This document shows positions 6,290 to 7,037 of a DNA stretch of 7,037 nucleotides, piece after piece. Position 1 is the first letter of the stretch. Each line of letters opens with the position of its first letter. The position numbers and the translations under genes were made by a program. The stretch spans positions 1-7,037 of the forward strand of contig JACQNF010000036.1 in NCBI GenBank assembly GCA_016203215.1, written 5' to 3'. Under the pieces are notes generated by a model, which saw nothing but the letters and a program-made list of their open reading frames with translations, was not told the DNA's origin and made no database searches. Source of the stretch: Candidatus Woesearchaeota archaeon (lineage in GTDB: Archaea; Nanobdellota; Nanobdellia; Woesearchaeales; GW2011-AR9).

Positions 6290-6295
6290 AAAAAA
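6290..6295 (-). terminator. Possible oligo-T terminator after the EF-hand gene
   Basis: On the minus strand a run of six T lies about 30 nt beyond the stop at 6323. It is short but fits archaeal intrinsic termination. The 46-nt gap between this gene and dph5 separates two convergent units. Confidence 0.3.
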
Positions 6296-6322
6296 TTGGT
6301 AATTATTTAACTCGACATCTAC

Positions 6323-6631
6323 TTAAGGATGATAATTTTCAATCCATTCAGTCACCGTTGATTTCGGTACTTTGTCGCCATTTCGATATTTTGGCATTTG
6401 ACCAACAATGAGGGTTACATCTTTGTCTTTTAACAAGTTTTTGTCAAATGCATCTCTTTCTTGTGTTGAAACAAAACCATCTTTATCTACGTCTGCATAT
6501 TTGATCAAGGCATTCTCGTATGCATTATGAAATCTTTCACTCTCAACTAATGGTTTTATCATTCCGAAATAGGCTCCTGCACAAATTCCGACTCCCACAA
6601 CTGTTCCTACAACTTTTGATGTTAGTGACAT
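6323..6631 (-). CDS. Small membrane-anchored EF-hand protein
   Basis: This 102-residue protein has an N-terminal hydrophobic helix (about 7-25) with glycines G9, G13, G15, G19 and G23 in small-residue spacing. The helix lacks an obvious cleavage site and probably acts as a signal anchor. It is followed by a soluble domain with one canonical EF-hand loop, DVDKDGFVSTQE at 47-58. D47, D49, D51, S55 and E58 take the calcium-ligating positions and G52 the turn. A second loop is not recognisable, so it may dimerise to pair EF-hands or be a single-hand binder. The specific function is unknown. The ATG at 6631 is decided by a strong AGGAGG site 7 nt upstream, unlike the leaderless genes nearby. It is AT-rich: 6361-6480 counts 34% GC, against 52% in a sample of dph5 (5701-5760). 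It lies 59 nt downstream of the pyrophosphatase gene on the same strand but behind a T-rich tract. Recent acquisition is possible. Confidence 0.75.
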   Translation of the reverse strand: MSLTSKVVGTVVGVGICAGAYFGMIKPLVESERFHNAYENALIKYADVDKDGFVSTQERDAFDKNLLKDKDVTLIVGQMPKYRNGDKVPKSTVTEWIENYHP

Positions 6632-6638
6632 TTTATTT

Positions 6639-6644
6639 CCTCCT
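6639..6644 (-). promoter_or_regulatory. Strong Shine-Dalgarno of the EF-hand gene
   Basis: The minus strand reads AGGAGG, 7 nt before the ATG at 6631. It is the longest Shine-Dalgarno match in the window and indicates a leadered transcript. A TATA-like TTTTATTA at 6665-6672 could start an mRNA just ahead of it, or the gene may be reached by read-through from the pyrophosphatase gene. Confidence 0.7.
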
Positions 6645-6662
6645 GATTTTTGCCATGAAAAT

Positions 6663-6688
6663 CTAATAAAATCAAAAAAAAGAAAAAT
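6663..6688 (-). terminator. T-rich terminator of the pyrophosphatase gene
   Basis: Directly after the stop at 6691-6693 the minus strand carries runs of five and eight T separated by one C, then further T-rich sequence. This is a strong archaeal intrinsic termination signal. It overlaps the likely promoter area of the EF-hand gene. Confidence 0.6.
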
Positions 6689-6690
6689 CC

Positions 6691-7037
6691 CTAAAACAAG
6701 CTCTTTAAGCCGTAGGCAACGAACAGCGGCGCAAAGACCAATGCAAACGTATTGATCACTTTAATCAACGCGTTCAATGCCGGGCCGGCGGTGTCTTTAA
6801 ACGGATCACCGACGGTGTCGCCAACGACGGCAGCTTTGTGGGCATCTCCGCCTTTCCCTCCGTATTTTCCGGATTCGATATACTTCTTAGCGTTATCCCA
6901 CGCGGCGCCGGTGTTAGACATGAAGAGAGCCATCATTAGTACAGATAGGATTACTCCAATCAGCAAGCCGCCAAGTGCTTCCAGGCCGAGTAAGAAGCCA
7001 ACAAACAGCGGCGCAGCAATAGCGATCACTGCTGGAA
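6691..7037 (-). CDS. hppA: Membrane-bound ion-translocating pyrophosphatase, C-terminal part
   Basis: This integral membrane enzyme hydrolyses pyrophosphate to pump protons or sodium ions across the cytoplasmic membrane. Only the last 115 or so codons are present; the frame stays open through the right edge, so the gene begins outside the window and the GTG at 7029 is an internal valine codon. The visible part contains two or three transmembrane helices and the family signatures [16 protein letters not shown], then [20 protein letters not shown] followed by [10 protein letters not shown], which carry acidic and lysine residues of the pyrophosphate/Mg2+ site. The final helix (about 25 residues) ends in YGLKSLF. 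The residues that distinguish potassium-dependent from independent enzymes, and proton from sodium pumps, lie upstream, so subtype cannot be told. A T-rich terminator follows the stop. Confidence 0.95.
   Translation of the reverse strand, partial: PAVIAIAAPLFVGFLLGLEALGGLLIGVILSVLMMALFMSNTGAAWDNAKKYIESGKYGGKGGDAHKAAVVGDTVGDPFKDTAGPALNALIKVINTFALVFAPLFVAYGLKSLF

Noticed and set aside
1..7037. CRISPR array, insertion sequence, prophage or defence system
   Set aside because: No regularly spaced repeats, terminal inverted repeats, transposase, integrase or toxin-antitoxin-like pair was seen; most of the window is core archaeal genes.

Overview
The window is archaeal. The coding set includes ribosomal protein L21e, RNA polymerase subunit Rpb4 (RpoF), a DUF655 protein, a stand-alone archaeal-type Elp3 and the diphthamide methyltransferase Dph5, a combination found together only in Archaea. 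Promoters agree: at least five genes have an archaeal TATA-like box centred about 25-28 nt before the chosen ATG, which implies leaderless mRNAs. Genes are short and tightly packed and base composition is moderate. A DPANN-like or other uncultivated archaeon is plausible, but the lineage cannot be fixed from this sequence.

Layout. 1-197: upstream region with a small inverted repeat and a TATA box. 198-584 (+): small helical protein of unknown function. 641-1837 (+): secreted, membrane-anchored PKD-domain surface protein. 1840-2256 (-): unknown small membrane-associated protein, converging on the PKD gene with only 2 nt between the stops. 2385-3690 (-): conserved information-processing cluster rpl21e, rpoF, DUF655. 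3691-3823: divergent promoter region. 3824-6276 (+): elp3 and dph5, overlapping by ATGA. 6323-6631 (-): small membrane-anchored EF-hand protein, AT-rich and with a strong Shine-Dalgarno. 6691 to the window end (-): C-terminal part of a membrane-bound ion-translocating pyrophosphatase.

How the genes fit together. The centre (2385-6276) is a translation and transcription block: a ribosomal protein, an RNA polymerase stalk subunit and a probable RNA-related factor on one strand, and on the other a tRNA wobble-uridine modification enzyme coupled to an EF-2 modification enzyme. The two arms diverge from one 133-bp promoter region. The flanks are cell-surface or membrane genes: PKD surface protein, small membrane proteins and the proton/sodium pyrophosphatase.

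I see no CRISPR array, insertion sequence, rRNA, tRNA or defence system. The nearest thing to novelty is the elp3-dph5 translational coupling, the unknown GxxxGxxxG membrane protein after DUF655, and the compositionally odd EF-hand gene.
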